A DNA stretch of 64,000 bases from Kocuria rosea subsp. polaris (GTDB taxonomy: Bacteria; Actinomycetota; Actinomycetes; Actinomycetales; Micrococcaceae). A program made the position numbers and the translations under genes. The stretch covers positions 1 to 64,000 of the forward strand of contig MLDA01000016.1 in the NCBI GenBank assembly GCA_023896275.1, written 5' to 3'. Position 1 is the first letter of the stretch, and each line of letters begins with the position of its first letter. Shown here one piece after another: positions 1 through 9,418 of the stretch. The notes under the pieces are model-generated. The model did not search any database and had not been told where the DNA came from. It worked only from the letters and a program-made list of their open reading frames with translations.

Positions 1-91
1 CTGCCCAGGCGCACGAGGAGCACGTCGTCGTCGAGCCGAATGCCCCCGAGCTCGACGGCGCCGACGACGTGCTCCTCGTGCGCCTGGGCAG
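1..91. repeat. 30-bp perfect inverted repeat at the window edge
   Basis: Bases 1-30 are the exact reverse complement of bases 62-91, with a 31-nt loop. The repeat begins at the very first base and lies inside the pgi reading frame. A perfect 30-bp match inside a coding region is unlikely by chance; a fold-back artefact at a contig end is the simplest explanation, with a real hairpin as the alternative. Confidence 0.85.
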
Positions 92-779
92 TGGCGAGGA
101 CGAGACCGCGGTCGACGACGCCTCCAACGAGGTCCGCGTTTCCGGGTCGCTGGGCAGCCAGATGCTTCTGTGGGAGGTCGCGACTGTCGTCGCCGGCCGC
201 CTGCTGGGCATCAACCCCTTCGATCAGCCGGATGTCGAGGCGGCGAAGGTCGCAGCCCGTGGACTGCTCGACGAACAGCCTGAGCCGGTACCGGCTCAGG
301 TCGTCGACGGAGCCGTGGAACTCCGTGGCACCAAGGGGTTGCTTGACGGCGTGAGCACTCTCGAGGAGGGTCTGGGTCGGTTGCTCGGCGAGCTCGGGGC
401 CGAGGACTATCTCAGCGTCCAGGCGTACCTGGACCGGATCGGTGCGGCGCCGCTGGCCTCGATCCGCCCGCTATTCGCCGCGGCCACTGGACGTCCGGTG
501 ACGTTCGGCTGGGGCCCCCGGTTCCTGCACTCGACCGGCCAGTTCCACAAGGGAGGTCCTCGGGTCGGCGTCTACCTGCAGATCACCGGGGCGAACGACA
601 CCGACGTCGAGATCCCGGAACGGCCCTTCACGTTCGGCCAGTTGATCTCCGCCCAGGCGGCCGGCGACGCGACCGTGCTGGCCGACCTCGGCCGACCAGT
701 CCTTCGCCTCCACCTGGCGGACCGGTCCGCAGGGCTCGAGCAGCTCGAGGCGGCATTGGCAGGACTCGCCGGGCAGTAG
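1..779 (+). CDS. pgi: Glucose-6-phosphate isomerase, C-terminal part (runs in from the left edge)
   Basis: Interconverts glucose 6-phosphate and fructose 6-phosphate in the cytoplasm. Only the C-terminal part is present, read in the frame starting at base 3. The segment GPRFLHSTGQFHKGGP near residue 175, followed by GQLISAQAAGDATVLADLG, is typical of the long actinobacterial GPI type. The gene stops 77 bp before zwf on the same strand, as expected for a pgi-zwf-opcA pentose phosphate operon. The first 30 bases are an exact inverted copy of bases 62-91, so the first ten codons may not be the true protein sequence. The family call is firm; the first residues are doubtful. Confidence 0.9.
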   Translation, partial: AQAHEEHVVVEPNAPELDGADDVLLVRLGSGEDETAVDDASNEVRVSGSLGSQMLLWEVATVVAGRLLGINPFDQPDVEAAKVAARGLLDEQPEPVPAQVVDGAVELRGTKGLLDGVSTLEEGLGRLLGELGAEDYLSVQAYLDRIGAAPLASIRPLFAAATGRPVTFGWGPRFLHSTGQFHKGGPRVGVYLQITGANDTDVEIPERPFTFGQLISAQAAGDATVLADLGRPVLRLHLADRSAGLEQLEAALAGLAGQ

Positions 780-806
780 CCTGGCAATCAACTCCCTTTC
801 ACACAT

Positions 807-843
807 GCGGCAGGCGGGCACCGCTTCGGTGCCCGCCTGCCGC
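807..843 (+). promoter_or_regulatory. 16-bp perfect stem-loop between pgi and zwf
   Basis: Bases 807-822 pair perfectly with 828-843 around the loop GCTTC. No T-run follows, so it is not a classical terminator. The 3' arm ends directly against the AGGAAAG ribosome-binding site of zwf (start 857). It could be a processing or stability element that sets the pgi:zwf ratio, or a weak attenuator; the structure is seen, the role is inferred. Confidence 0.65.
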
Positions 844-856
844 AGGAAAGCACTTC

Positions 857-2404
857 ATGGCATACAGCACGAGCAACCCACTGCGCGATCGACGCGATCG
901 CCGATTGAACCGCATCGCCGGCCCATCGGCACTCGTGTTCTTCGGCGTCACGGGCGATCTTGCACGTAAGAAGCTTCTCCCGGCGGTGTACGACCTCGCG
1001 AACCGGGGCCTGCTTCCGCCGAGTTTCGCCGTTGTCGGTTTCGGACGTCGCGACTGGTCGAACGACGAGTTCGTCGCGGAGGTCCGGTCTTGGGTCGAGT
1101 CCAATGCTCGTACCGAATTCGACGAGACGGTGTGGCAGCAGCTCTCCTCAGGGTTCCGTTTCGTCACCGGCGGCTTCGACGACGACGAGGCGTTCCTCAA
1201 GCTCGGCGAGACCCTCCAGGAGCTGGAGCGTTCGCGCGGAACGCGGGGAAATCATGCCTTCTACCTCTCGATTCCCCCGAACTCGTTCGAGCAGGTCTGC
1301 GAGCAGCTTTCGCGCCACGGCCTAGCAACGAAGGAGTCGGCGCAGGCCGACACCGAGGCCTGGCGCCGCGTCGTCATCGAGAAGCCTTTCGGCCACAATC
1401 TCGAGTCCGCGCGAGAACTCAACGGCATCGTCGAGAAGGTCTTCCCCTCCGATTCCGTCTTCCGCATCGACCACTACCTCGGCAAGGAGACGGTGCAGAA
1501 CCTTTTGGCGCTGCGCTTCGCGAACCAGCTCTTCGAGCCGATCTGGAATGCCAACCACGTCGATCACGTGCAGATCACGATGGCGGAGGACATCGGGATC
1601 GGCGGCCGTGCCAGCTACTACGACGGCGTCGGTGCAGCCCGCGATGTGATCCAGAACCACCTCCTTCAACTCCTGGCGCTCACCGCTATGGAGGAACCCA
1701 TCAGTTTCGACGCCAATCACCTGCGCGCCGAGAAGGAGAAGGTGCTCGCCGCCGTCGAACTGCCTCAGGACCTGTCCACGGCGTCCGCCCGAGGGCAGTA
1801 CACGAGTGGCTGGCAGGGTGGCGAGGACGTCGTCGGCTTCCTGGACGAGGAGGGTTTCAACCCCGAGTCCAAAACCGAGACCTATGCTGCGATCCGGCTC
1901 GACATCAACACCCGTCGCTGGGCCGGAGTGCCGTTCTACCTCCGTGCCGGCAAGCGGCTCGGCCGCCGCGTCACTGAGATCGCCGTCGTCTTCAAGCGGG
2001 CACCCAACATGCTCTTCCGCGACAACAACGAGTCGAGCATCGGGCAGAACGCCGTCGTGATCCGCGTGCAGCCCGATGAGGGCGCCACCATCCGCTTCGG
2101 CTCCAAGGTGCCGGGCACACAGATGGAGGTCCGCGATGTGACGATGGACTTCGGCTACGGCCACTCGTTCACGGAGTCGAGCCCGGAAGCGTACGAGCGC
2201 CTCATCCTCGACGTCCTCCTGGGCGAGCCGCCGCTGTTCCCCCGCCACGAGGAGGTCGAGCTCTCGTGGAAGATCCTCGATCCCTTCGAGGAGCACTGGG
2301 CCGGACTCGACGCTCAGCCCGAACCTTACGAGCCGGGAAGCTGGGGCCCTGTCGGCGCGGATGAACTCATGGCCCGAGACGGAAGGACGTGGCGTCGCCC
2401 ATGA
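857..2404 (+). CDS. zwf: Glucose-6-phosphate 1-dehydrogenase
   Basis: Oxidises glucose 6-phosphate to 6-phosphogluconolactone with NAD(P)+, the first step of the oxidative pentose phosphate pathway. The 515-residue protein has the N-terminal Rossmann motif GVTGDLA (residues about 30-36) and the substrate-binding RIDHYLGKE signature (about 203-211), whose His and Lys take part in catalysis and binding. Length is normal for the family. ATG 857 follows an AGGAAAG site. The stop overlaps the start of opcA (ATGA), so the two are translationally coupled, as usual in actinobacteria where OpcA is needed for full Zwf activity. Confidence 0.97.
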   Translation: MAYSTSNPLRDRRDRRLNRIAGPSALVFFGVTGDLARKKLLPAVYDLANRGLLPPSFAVVGFGRRDWSNDEFVAEVRSWVESNARTEFDETVWQQLSSGFRFVTGGFDDDEAFLKLGETLQELERSRGTRGNHAFYLSIPPNSFEQVCEQLSRHGLATKESAQADTEAWRRVVIEKPFGHNLESARELNGIVEKVFPSDSVFRIDHYLGKETVQNLLALRFANQLFEPIWNANHVDHVQITMAEDIGIGGRASYYDGVGAARDVIQNHLLQLLALTAMEEPISFDANHLRAEKEKVLAAVELPQDLSTASARGQYTSGWQGGEDVVGFLDEEGFNPESKTETYAAIRLDINTRRWAGVPFYLRAGKRLGRRVTEIAVVFKRAPNMLFRDNNESSIGQNAVVIRVQPDEGATIRFGSKVPGTQMEVRDVTMDFGYGHSFTESSPEAYERLILDVLLGEPPLFPRHEEVELSWKILDPFEEHWAGLDAQPEPYEPGSWGPVGADELMARDGRTWRRP

Positions 2405-3342
2405 TCGTCGACATGGAACTGACAACCACCTCGAAGGTGGCCAAGGAACTGCAGAAGCTCCGGGAGACGGGCGGCGTCGTCGCGTTGAGCCGGGTGCTCA
2501 CGCTTGTCGTCCTGACCACCGAAGGCTTCGAAGAGCCGGCGATCGAGGCCGCCAATTTGGCGAGCCGCGAACACCCCTGCCGGATCATCGTCGTTGTCGA
2601 GGGATCCTCGGAGCAGGACACCCGGCTCGACGCCCAGATCCGCGTCGGCGGCGACGCCGGCGCATCCGAAGTGATCGTGCTGAAGGGCCAGGGTGAGCTC
2701 GCTGCAACCAATGAGGCCCTCGTTGCCGGCCTGTTGTTGCCCGACGCCCCGATCGTGGCCTGGTGGCCACACGGAGTACCCGAGAACGCCAGCCAGACAC
2801 CGATCGGCCGGATCGCCCACCGGCGCATCACCGACTCGCAGGCCGAAGCGGCCCCGCGGGCAGCGCTGCAGCGCATCTCCGGTCAGTACACTGCGGGCGA
2901 CACGGATCTCGCCTGGACCCGTATCACCTTGTGGCGGGCGCAGCTGGCCTCCGTGCTCGACCAAGTGGACCCGAAGACCATCTCCGCGGTCACGGTCAAG
3001 GGGGCCACGGACTCCTCGAGCACGGATCTGTTGGCGGCGTGGCTCACGTTGGCACTCAAGGTCCCCGTCACCATCGCTTCCACGACCCCTGGCACCGGCG
3101 TCCGCAGCGTCCGGCTCTCACGGGCCGATGGCGACGTCGTCCTGACGCGTCCGCACGGACACGTGGCCGAGCTCTACCAGCAGGACCAGCCGGTCCAGCG
3201 GATCTCGATGGCTCGGCGGCCGCTGTCGGACTGCCTGTCCGAGGAGCTGCGGCGCCTCGACCCGGACGAGATCTTCGGTGAGGTCGTGTCCGAGGGGCTG
3301 CGCCGGACGGACCTGCGCAGCGTCACGTCTTCCGAACGGTAG
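2401..3342 (+). CDS. opcA: Glucose-6-phosphate dehydrogenase assembly protein OpcA
   Basis: OpcA is an allosteric or assembly partner of Zwf in actinobacteria and cyanobacteria. The 313-residue protein begins MIVDMELTTTSKVAKEL and carries the conserved PIVAWWPHGVPENAS and RRITDSQ-type segments. ATG 2401 overlaps the zwf stop in an ATGA; an upstream in-frame ATG at 2389 lies inside zwf and is less likely. A 6-phosphogluconolactonase gene (pgl) often follows opcA in relatives, but here the gene is followed directly by a bidirectional terminator, so pgl must lie elsewhere. Confidence 0.93.
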   Translation: MIVDMELTTTSKVAKELQKLRETGGVVALSRVLTLVVLTTEGFEEPAIEAANLASREHPCRIIVVVEGSSEQDTRLDAQIRVGGDAGASEVIVLKGQGELAATNEALVAGLLLPDAPIVAWWPHGVPENASQTPIGRIAHRRITDSQAEAAPRAALQRISGQYTAGDTDLAWTRITLWRAQLASVLDQVDPKTISAVTVKGATDSSSTDLLAAWLTLALKVPVTIASTTPGTGVRSVRLSRADGDVVLTRPHGHVAELYQQDQPVQRISMARRPLSDCLSEELRRLDPDEIFGEVVSEGLRRTDLRSVTSSER

Positions 3343-3348
3343 CCACAC

Positions 3349-3397
3349 AGCAAAAGGGTCGGCCCCCACCGAATAGGTGGGGGCCGACCCTTTTGCT
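3349..3397. terminator. Bidirectional terminator between opcA and secG
   Basis: A perfect 22-bp stem (3349-3370 with 3376-3397) surrounds the loop GAATA. The arms carry AAAAG and CTTTT, so both strands end in a short T-run. It sits between two convergent genes and should terminate both. Confidence 0.93.
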
Positions 3398-3420
3398 CTG
3401 TGACCGGAGGTCGAGCGGAC

Positions 3421-3672
3421 TTAGGACTCGACGCTGAAGCGCATGATCAGACCGAGCGCGATGATGATGGCGCCCCAGGAGACGCCCATGGCCACCGTGA
3501 TGCGGTTCAGGTTGCGCTCGGCAACGCCGGAGGCGCTGAGGTTGCTGGTCATGCCGCCGCCGAACATGTCGGACATGCCGCCGCCACGCCCCTTGTGCAG
3601 GAGCACAAGCATGATGAGCAGCAGGCTGGTAATGCCTAGCAGGACCTGCAGGGTGATCTTCAGTACGTCCAC
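3421..3672 (-). CDS. secG: Preprotein translocase subunit SecG
   Basis: Small membrane subunit of the SecYEG channel. The 83 residues contain two hydrophobic segments (about 3-24 and 60-78) separated by the Gly/Met-rich loop KGRGGGMSDMFGGGM, the standard SecG arrangement. It is the last gene of the gap-pgk-tpiA-secG operon, 33 bp after tpiA, a conserved actinobacterial order, and ends at the shared terminator. Confidence 0.93.
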   Translation of the reverse strand: MDVLKITLQVLLGITSLLLIMLVLLHKGRGGGMSDMFGGGMTSNLSASGVAERNLNRITVAMGVSWGAIIIALGLIMRFSVES

Positions 3673-3705
3673 GTCGGCCTTTCAGTATGCGTCGCTTGTT
3701 CGCGA

Positions 3706-4521
3706 CTAGTCGGTCACCAGGTGGTTCTCGAACCTAACAATGCTAGCAAACTCGCCAGCGTCGAGGCTCGCACCGCCGACCAGTACGCCGTCCACGTCGC
3801 GCTCGCGCAGGATCGCGGCCGCGTTCTGGCCCTTCACAGATCCACCGTACAACAGGCGGACCTTCTCTGCGGTGTCGGCGTCGTAGAGCTTGGTCAGCTC
3901 GGCGCGAACGGCGGCGCACATCTCCTGCGCGTCTTCCGGACCTGCAACCTCACCCGTGCCGATGGCCCAGACGGGCTCGTAGGCAACGACGAGCGTTGCC
4001 ACCTTCTCAGCATCGAGTCCGTCGACGTCGGCGCGCAGCTGCTCGAGCGTGTGCTCGACATGCGTTCCGGCCTGACGAATCTCAAGTCCTTCGCCGACGC
4101 AGAGCACCGGCACGAGGTCGTGACGGTAGGCCGCCTGGACCTTGGCGCGCAAGGTTTCGTCCGACTCCTGGTGCACGCTGCGACGCTCCGAGTGTCCCAC
4201 GAGCACATAGCGACAGCCGAGCTTGTTCAGGAACTGGCCCGAGATATCGCCGGTGTAGGCACCGGAATCGTGCTGCGAGAGGTCCTGGCCACCGTAGACG
4301 ACCTCGAGGTCGTCGCCGGCGACGAGAGTCTGCACGCCACGCAGGTCGGTGAACGGCGGGAAGACGGCCACCTCAACGCGCTTGTGGTCGTGATTGGCAT
4401 CGTCGAGAGTCCACGCCAGCTTCTGAAGCAGCGTGATGCCCTGGACGTGGTCCATGTTCATCTTCCAGTTGCCCGCGATCAGCGGGCGGCGAACGAATTC
4501 GCCGTTCTTGCTCTGTGTCAT
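3706..4521 (-). CDS. tpiA: Triose-phosphate isomerase
   Basis: Interconverts dihydroxyacetone phosphate and glyceraldehyde 3-phosphate. The 271-residue protein has the N-terminal GNWKMN (catalytic Lys about 20), the electrophilic His in VLVGHSERR, the catalytic Glu in [11 protein letters not shown], and the C-terminal phosphate loop GGSVKGQNA. The start lies 1 bp after the pgk stop, so it is co-transcribed and probably coupled with pgk. Confidence 0.97.
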   Translation of the reverse strand: MTQSKNGEFVRRPLIAGNWKMNMDHVQGITLLQKLAWTLDDANHDHKRVEVAVFPPFTDLRGVQTLVAGDDLEVVYGGQDLSQHDSGAYTGDISGQFLNKLGCRYVLVGHSERRSVHQESDETLRAKVQAAYRHDLVPVLCVGEGLEIRQAGTHVEHTLEQLRADVDGLDAEKVATLVVAYEPVWAIGTGEVAGPEDAQEMCAAVRAELTKLYDADTAEKVRLLYGGSVKGQNAAAILRERDVDGVLVGGASLDAGEFASIVRFENHLVTD

Positions 4522-4522
4522 G

Positions 4523-5752
4523 TCACTTGCCTTCCAGGGCCGTCAGGCCCGGCAGTTCCTTGCCCTCGAGGTACTCGAGGCTGGCGCCGCCACCGGTGGA
4601 GATGTGGCCGAAGTCATCTTCTGCGAAGCCGAGACCGCGCACGGCCGCAGCCGAGTCGCCGCCGCCGACGACGCTGAACGCCTCGGAGTCGGCGAGGGCC
4701 TGAGCGACGGCACGGGTGCCGCCGGCGAAGGCCTCGATCTCGAAGACCCCCATGGGTCCGTTCCAGAACACGGTGTTGGCGCTGCGAATGAAGCTGGCGA
4801 ATGCCTCGCCGGAGTCGGGTCCGATGTCGAGTCCGAGGCCGGCAGCGCCGAACGCGCTGCTCTCCATCTCCTCGGCCGCCACGACCTCGTGCTCAGCGTC
4901 CGCACCGAACTTGCTGGCCATCACGATGTCTGTGGGCAGGACGATCTCGCAGCCGAGCTCCTTGGCTCGCTGGATGTAACCCTTGACGTTCTCGATCTGG
5001 TCCTCTTCGAGGAGGCTGGAGCCCACCTCGTGACCGAGGGCCTTGAGGAACGTGAAGACCATGCCACCACCGATGAGGAGGTGATCAGCCCGGCCCATCA
5101 GGTTCTCGATCACGGCCAGCTTGTCGGAGACCTTGGAACCACCCAGCACGACGACGTACGGCCGCTTGGGGGCCTCGGTGAGGGTCTTCAGCACCTCCAC
5201 CTCCGTGTGCACCAGGTCGCCCTGGTACGCGGGCAGCAGCGAGGCCACATCGAACACGGACGCGTGCTTGCGGTGCACGGCGCCGAAGGCGTCGTTCACG
5301 TAAGCACCGTTGTCCCCGGTGAGGGCGACGAGCTCGCGGGCGAACGCGGTGCGCTCCGCCTCATCCTTGCTGGTCTCCCGTGCGTCGAAACGCACGTTCT
5401 CGATCAGCAGGACCGAGCCATCGGCCAGCGCGGAAGCGCGGGCGAGCGCGTCCTCTCCGGTGGTGTCGGCTGCGATCTCGACCGGGAAGGTCGCCAGCTC
5501 GCGCAGCCGCTCGGCGGCCGGCGCGATGGAGTATCGGGGGTCGGCCTCACCCTTCGGGCGGCCGAGGTGCGCCATCACGATGACTCGGGCGCCGGCTTCG
5601 GTCAGCTTCGTGAGAACAGGCAGGGACGCGCGGATTCGACCATCGTCAGTCACGGTAGAACCGTCGAGCGGCACGTTCAGGTCACTACGGACCAGAACGT
5701 GCCGCCCACGGACACCATCAGCGAGAAGATCGTTGAGAGTGTGAGAAGTCAT
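4523..5752 (-). CDS. pgk: Phosphoglycerate kinase
   Basis: Transfers phosphate from 1,3-bisphosphoglycerate to ADP in glycolysis. The 409-residue protein has the substrate-binding N-terminal segment [13 protein letters not shown] (about 20-32), the hinge-region GGSKVSDKL, and the nucleotide-binding GGGDSAAAV near the C-terminus. It lies 24 bp downstream of gap and 1 bp upstream of tpiA in one operon. No unusual features. Confidence 0.97.
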   Translation of the reverse strand: MTSHTLNDLLADGVRGRHVLVRSDLNVPLDGSTVTDDGRIRASLPVLTKLTEAGARVIVMAHLGRPKGEADPRYSIAPAAERLRELATFPVEIAADTTGEDALARASALADGSVLLIENVRFDARETSKDEAERTAFARELVALTGDNGAYVNDAFGAVHRKHASVFDVASLLPAYQGDLVHTEVEVLKTLTEAPKRPYVVVLGGSKVSDKLAVIENLMGRADHLLIGGGMVFTFLKALGHEVGSSLLEEDQIENVKGYIQRAKELGCEIVLPTDIVMASKFGADAEHEVVAAEEMESSAFGAAGLGLDIGPDSGEAFASFIRSANTVFWNGPMGVFEIEAFAGGTRAVAQALADSEAFSVVGGGDSAAAVRGLGFAEDDFGHISTGGGASLEYLEGKELPGLTALEGK

Positions 5753-5776
5753 ATGAAGAGGCTAACCGATCAGCCC

Positions 5777-7265
<1,489 letters not shown>

Positions 7266-7898
7266 CTAAGCGCCCGGAGTGATCAGACCCTTGGCACCAG
7301 CACGAGCCGCCTCGAACCGCGCCGAGACATCCGCCCAGTTCACGATGTTCCAGAACGCCTTGACGTAGTCCGCCTTCACGTTCACGTAGTCCAGGTAGAA
7401 CGCGTGCTCCCACATATCCAGCATCAACAACGGCGTCGACGCCACCGGCACATTGCCCTGCTGATCATAGAGCTGCTCGATGACCAGGTTCCCACCCAGC
7501 CCCTCGAAGGACAGCAACGCCCAACCCGAACCCTGCAGGCTCATCGCCGCCGCCGTGAAGTGGCCACGGAACGCGTCAAACGAACCGAACGCGTCATCAA
7601 TCGCCGCCGCCAGCTCACCGACCGGCTTGTCCCCACCCTCGGGCGAGAGGTTCTGCCAGAAGATCGAGTGGTTCGTGTGCCCACCCAAGTGGAACGCGAG
7701 ATCCTTGGACAACTTCGGAATCGCACCGAACTCGCCCTTCTCGCGCGCCTCGGCCATCTGCTCCAACGCCGTATTGGCACCGGCAACATACGCCGCATGG
7801 TGCTTCGAGTGGTGCAGCTCCATGATCCGAGCGGAGATGCTCGGCTCCAGCGCCGCGTAATCGTAGTTCAACTCGGGGAGAGTGTACTTCTCGGTCAT
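7266..7898 (-). CDS. sodA: Superoxide dismutase, Mn/Fe family
   Basis: Converts superoxide to oxygen and hydrogen peroxide. With ATG 7898 (AAAGGAA site upstream) the protein is 210 residues. The metal ligands are visible: His in MELHHSKHH (about 29), His in [13 protein letters not shown], and Asp and His in [11 protein letters not shown]. The longer frame reaching 8009 is Arg/Pro-rich and unlike the family. It is monocistronic or co-transcribed with the flavin reductase upstream (154 bp away). Metal preference (Mn versus Fe) cannot be fixed by eye. Confidence 0.96.
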   Translation of the reverse strand: MTEKYTLPELNYDYAALEPSISARIMELHHSKHHAAYVAGANTALEQMAEAREKGEFGAIPKLSKDLAFHLGGHTNHSIFWQNLSPEGGDKPVGELAAAIDDAFGSFDAFRGHFTAAAMSLQGSGWALLSFEGLGGNLVIEQLYDQQGNVPVASTPLLMLDMWEHAFYLDYVNVKADYVKAFWNIVNWADVSARFEAARAGAKGLITPGA

Positions 7899-8051
7899 GC
7901 CCGTTCCTTTCGTTGATCCGCGTCCGCTTCTGCGCCCGCGGCGTGGCGGCCCCCGGTGTACCCGGGCGGGCCGCCCACAACTTGAGTGACAGCGCCGGGG
8001 CGCCGGCACCGTCGTTCTGAATCACCATTCAGACCTTCGATATCAGCCTAG

Positions 8052-8615
8052 TCAGCCCGCGTCACGAGTTTGAATCAATGACGTCTCCGTCAGGCGGTGG
8101 AAGGCCCGGTTGTGATAGACCAACGGCTCGCTGTGCTCGCCGCGGAGGATCTCGAGGACTTCCGCAGCCACGAGGATCGAGCTGCCTACCGGCACCCGCT
8201 CGATCACCCTGCATCGCAGCGCCCAAGGGGCGGCCTTGAGCACGGGCTCCCCCGTCACGGCGGGCTCCCACGTGCCCTCGGCGAAACGCTCGGTGCCGGT
8301 CGTGGCGTAAGCGGTAACCGTGTCGACGTGCGCCGCGTCCATCAGGTGTACAACGACGGTGTCCGCCTCCGCCACCCGGCCGGCCGACCGGCCGCCAGAG
8401 ACGGAGAAGGAGAGCGCGGGCGGGTCCGCGGAAACCGAGGCGACCGACGAGGCCGTGATGCCGACCGGATCTGGATTGGCGGCCGTCACAATGGCGACGC
8501 CGGCGGGATGATGACGGAAGGCGATCCGGAAGAGCTCGTTGGTCACGTGCAGCGGGTGTTGCGGCTCGGCGCCCGGGAGCGTCGAGCCTGCTGCGGATGC
8601 AGTGGGTGCGGTCAT
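8052..8615 (-). CDS. Flavin reductase family protein
   Basis: A 187-residue flavin reductase-like, FMN-binding split-barrel protein. The stretch FRHHPAGVAIVTA near residue 32, PVGITASSVASVSADPPALSFSV and the C-terminal LVYHNRAFHRL are the family's hallmarks. Such proteins reduce FMN/FAD with NAD(P)H, often for a two-component monooxygenase, but none is adjacent. The promoter region (8616-8740) has a MerR-type layout, and a SoxR-like regulator gene lies just upstream on the same strand, so redox control is likely. Specific substrate unknown. Confidence 0.88.
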   Translation of the reverse strand: MTAPTASAAGSTLPGAEPQHPLHVTNELFRIAFRHHPAGVAIVTAANPDPVGITASSVASVSADPPALSFSVSGGRSAGRVAEADTVVVHLMDAAHVDTVTAYATTGTERFAEGTWEPAVTGEPVLKAAPWALRCRVIERVPVGSSILVAAEVLEILRGEHSEPLVYHNRAFHRLTETSLIQTRDAG

Positions 8616-8664
8616 GCGGTTTCTTTCGTTGGTCGGCGCCCGGGGTGTTGCCCGGACATCTTCG

Positions 8665-8695
8665 ACGCTAAAACCCTAACCTCGGTTGAGGTCAA
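8665..8695 (-). promoter_or_regulatory. Candidate SoxR/MerR-type promoter of the flavin reductase gene
   Basis: On the minus strand TTGACC (8690-8695) and TAGCGT (8665-8670) are separated by 19 bp, the over-long spacer typical of MerR-family promoters. The dyad ACCTCAACCGAGGT (8679-8692) overlaps the -35 and spacer, and resembles the CCTCAA half-site of SoxR boxes. The adjacent regulator has the SoxR cysteine cluster. Confidence 0.6.
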
Positions 8696-8740
8696 GGCGT
8701 ACTCGGCGAATGTGACGCGTCACACGTTCGCGGTCGGCGA

Positions 8741-9403
8741 TCAGACGTCGAGGGCCGGGGCCCCGGGGCCCTGCTCCCCGAGCCGGTCGTGCGGGTTGAC
8801 CATGGCGCAGCTCGTCAGCGACAGGCAGCCGCAGCCGATGCAGCCGTCGAGTCGATCGCGCAGGTGCTCGAGGCGGACAATCCGGTCCTCGATCTCGTCG
8901 CGCCAGGCCTGCGACATGCGCTGCCAGTCGGCCCGGCTGGGCACCCCGCCGCGCGGAAGGTGGGAGAGCGCCTCCGCGACGGTGCTGAGCGGGATGCCGG
9001 CGCGCTGGGCCGCACGGACGACCGCGACGCGGCGCAGCACAGAGCGCGGGAAGCGGCGCTGGTTACCCGAGGTCCGACGGCTGTGGATCAGGCCCTTGCG
9101 CTCGTAGAAGTGCAACGCGGAGACGGCCAGCCCGCTGCGTTCGGCCAACTGGCCGACGGTCAGCTCGTCTGCGGCCAGTTCCCCCGCGTTCGACGCATCA
9201 GCAGCGTGCTCCCCCGCGTTAGGCTCAACTGCGGTGGACTCCCCCGCGTTAGGCTCAACTGCGGCATACTTCCCCACCTTCGCCTCGCCTTTGCGACTCT
9301 CTCCTGCCGCGGCCTGGGCTTCATTCACGTCCGGCTCCTCTCCGCGCGGTCCTCGGCACGTGTCCCTGTGCACCCTACTCGCCACGGGCGGTGGAGCGGC
9401 CAT
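8741..9403 (-). CDS. soxR: SoxR-like MerR-family [2Fe-2S] redox regulator with N-terminal repeat extension
   Basis: A redox-sensing transcription factor. The MerR winged-helix starts at LTVGQLAERSGLAVSALHFYERKGLI, and the C-terminal CIGCGCLSLTSC cluster (Cys about 188, 191, 193, 199) is the SoxR iron-sulfur site. Before the helix-turn-helix, where SoxR proteins usually have only a few residues, there are about 80 extra residues including three 10-residue repeats ending in NAGE. A GTG at 9329 with GGAGAGGAG upstream is an alternative start, giving 196 residues and still including the repeat. It probably controls the flavin reductase gene downstream. Confidence 0.88.
   Translation of the reverse strand: MAAPPPVASRVHRDTCRGPRGEEPDVNEAQAAAGESRKGEAKVGKYAAVEPNAGESTAVEPNAGEHAADASNAGELAADELTVGQLAERSGLAVSALHFYERKGLIHSRRTSGNQRRFPRSVLRRVAVVRAAQRAGIPLSTVAEALSHLPRGGVPSRADWQRMSQAWRDEIEDRIVRLEHLRDRLDGCIGCGCLSLTSCAMVNPHDRLGEQGPGAPALDV
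9181..9270. repeat. Three exact 30-bp tandem units inside the soxR-like gene
   Basis: Units 9181-9210, 9211-9240 and 9241-9270 all begin CCCCCGCGTT; units two and three differ only near their ends. Because 30 is a multiple of three, unit number can change without breaking the frame. They encode decapeptides of the AAVEPNAGE type. Confidence 0.92.
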
Positions 9404-9418
9404 GCGGGGGCCGGAACG

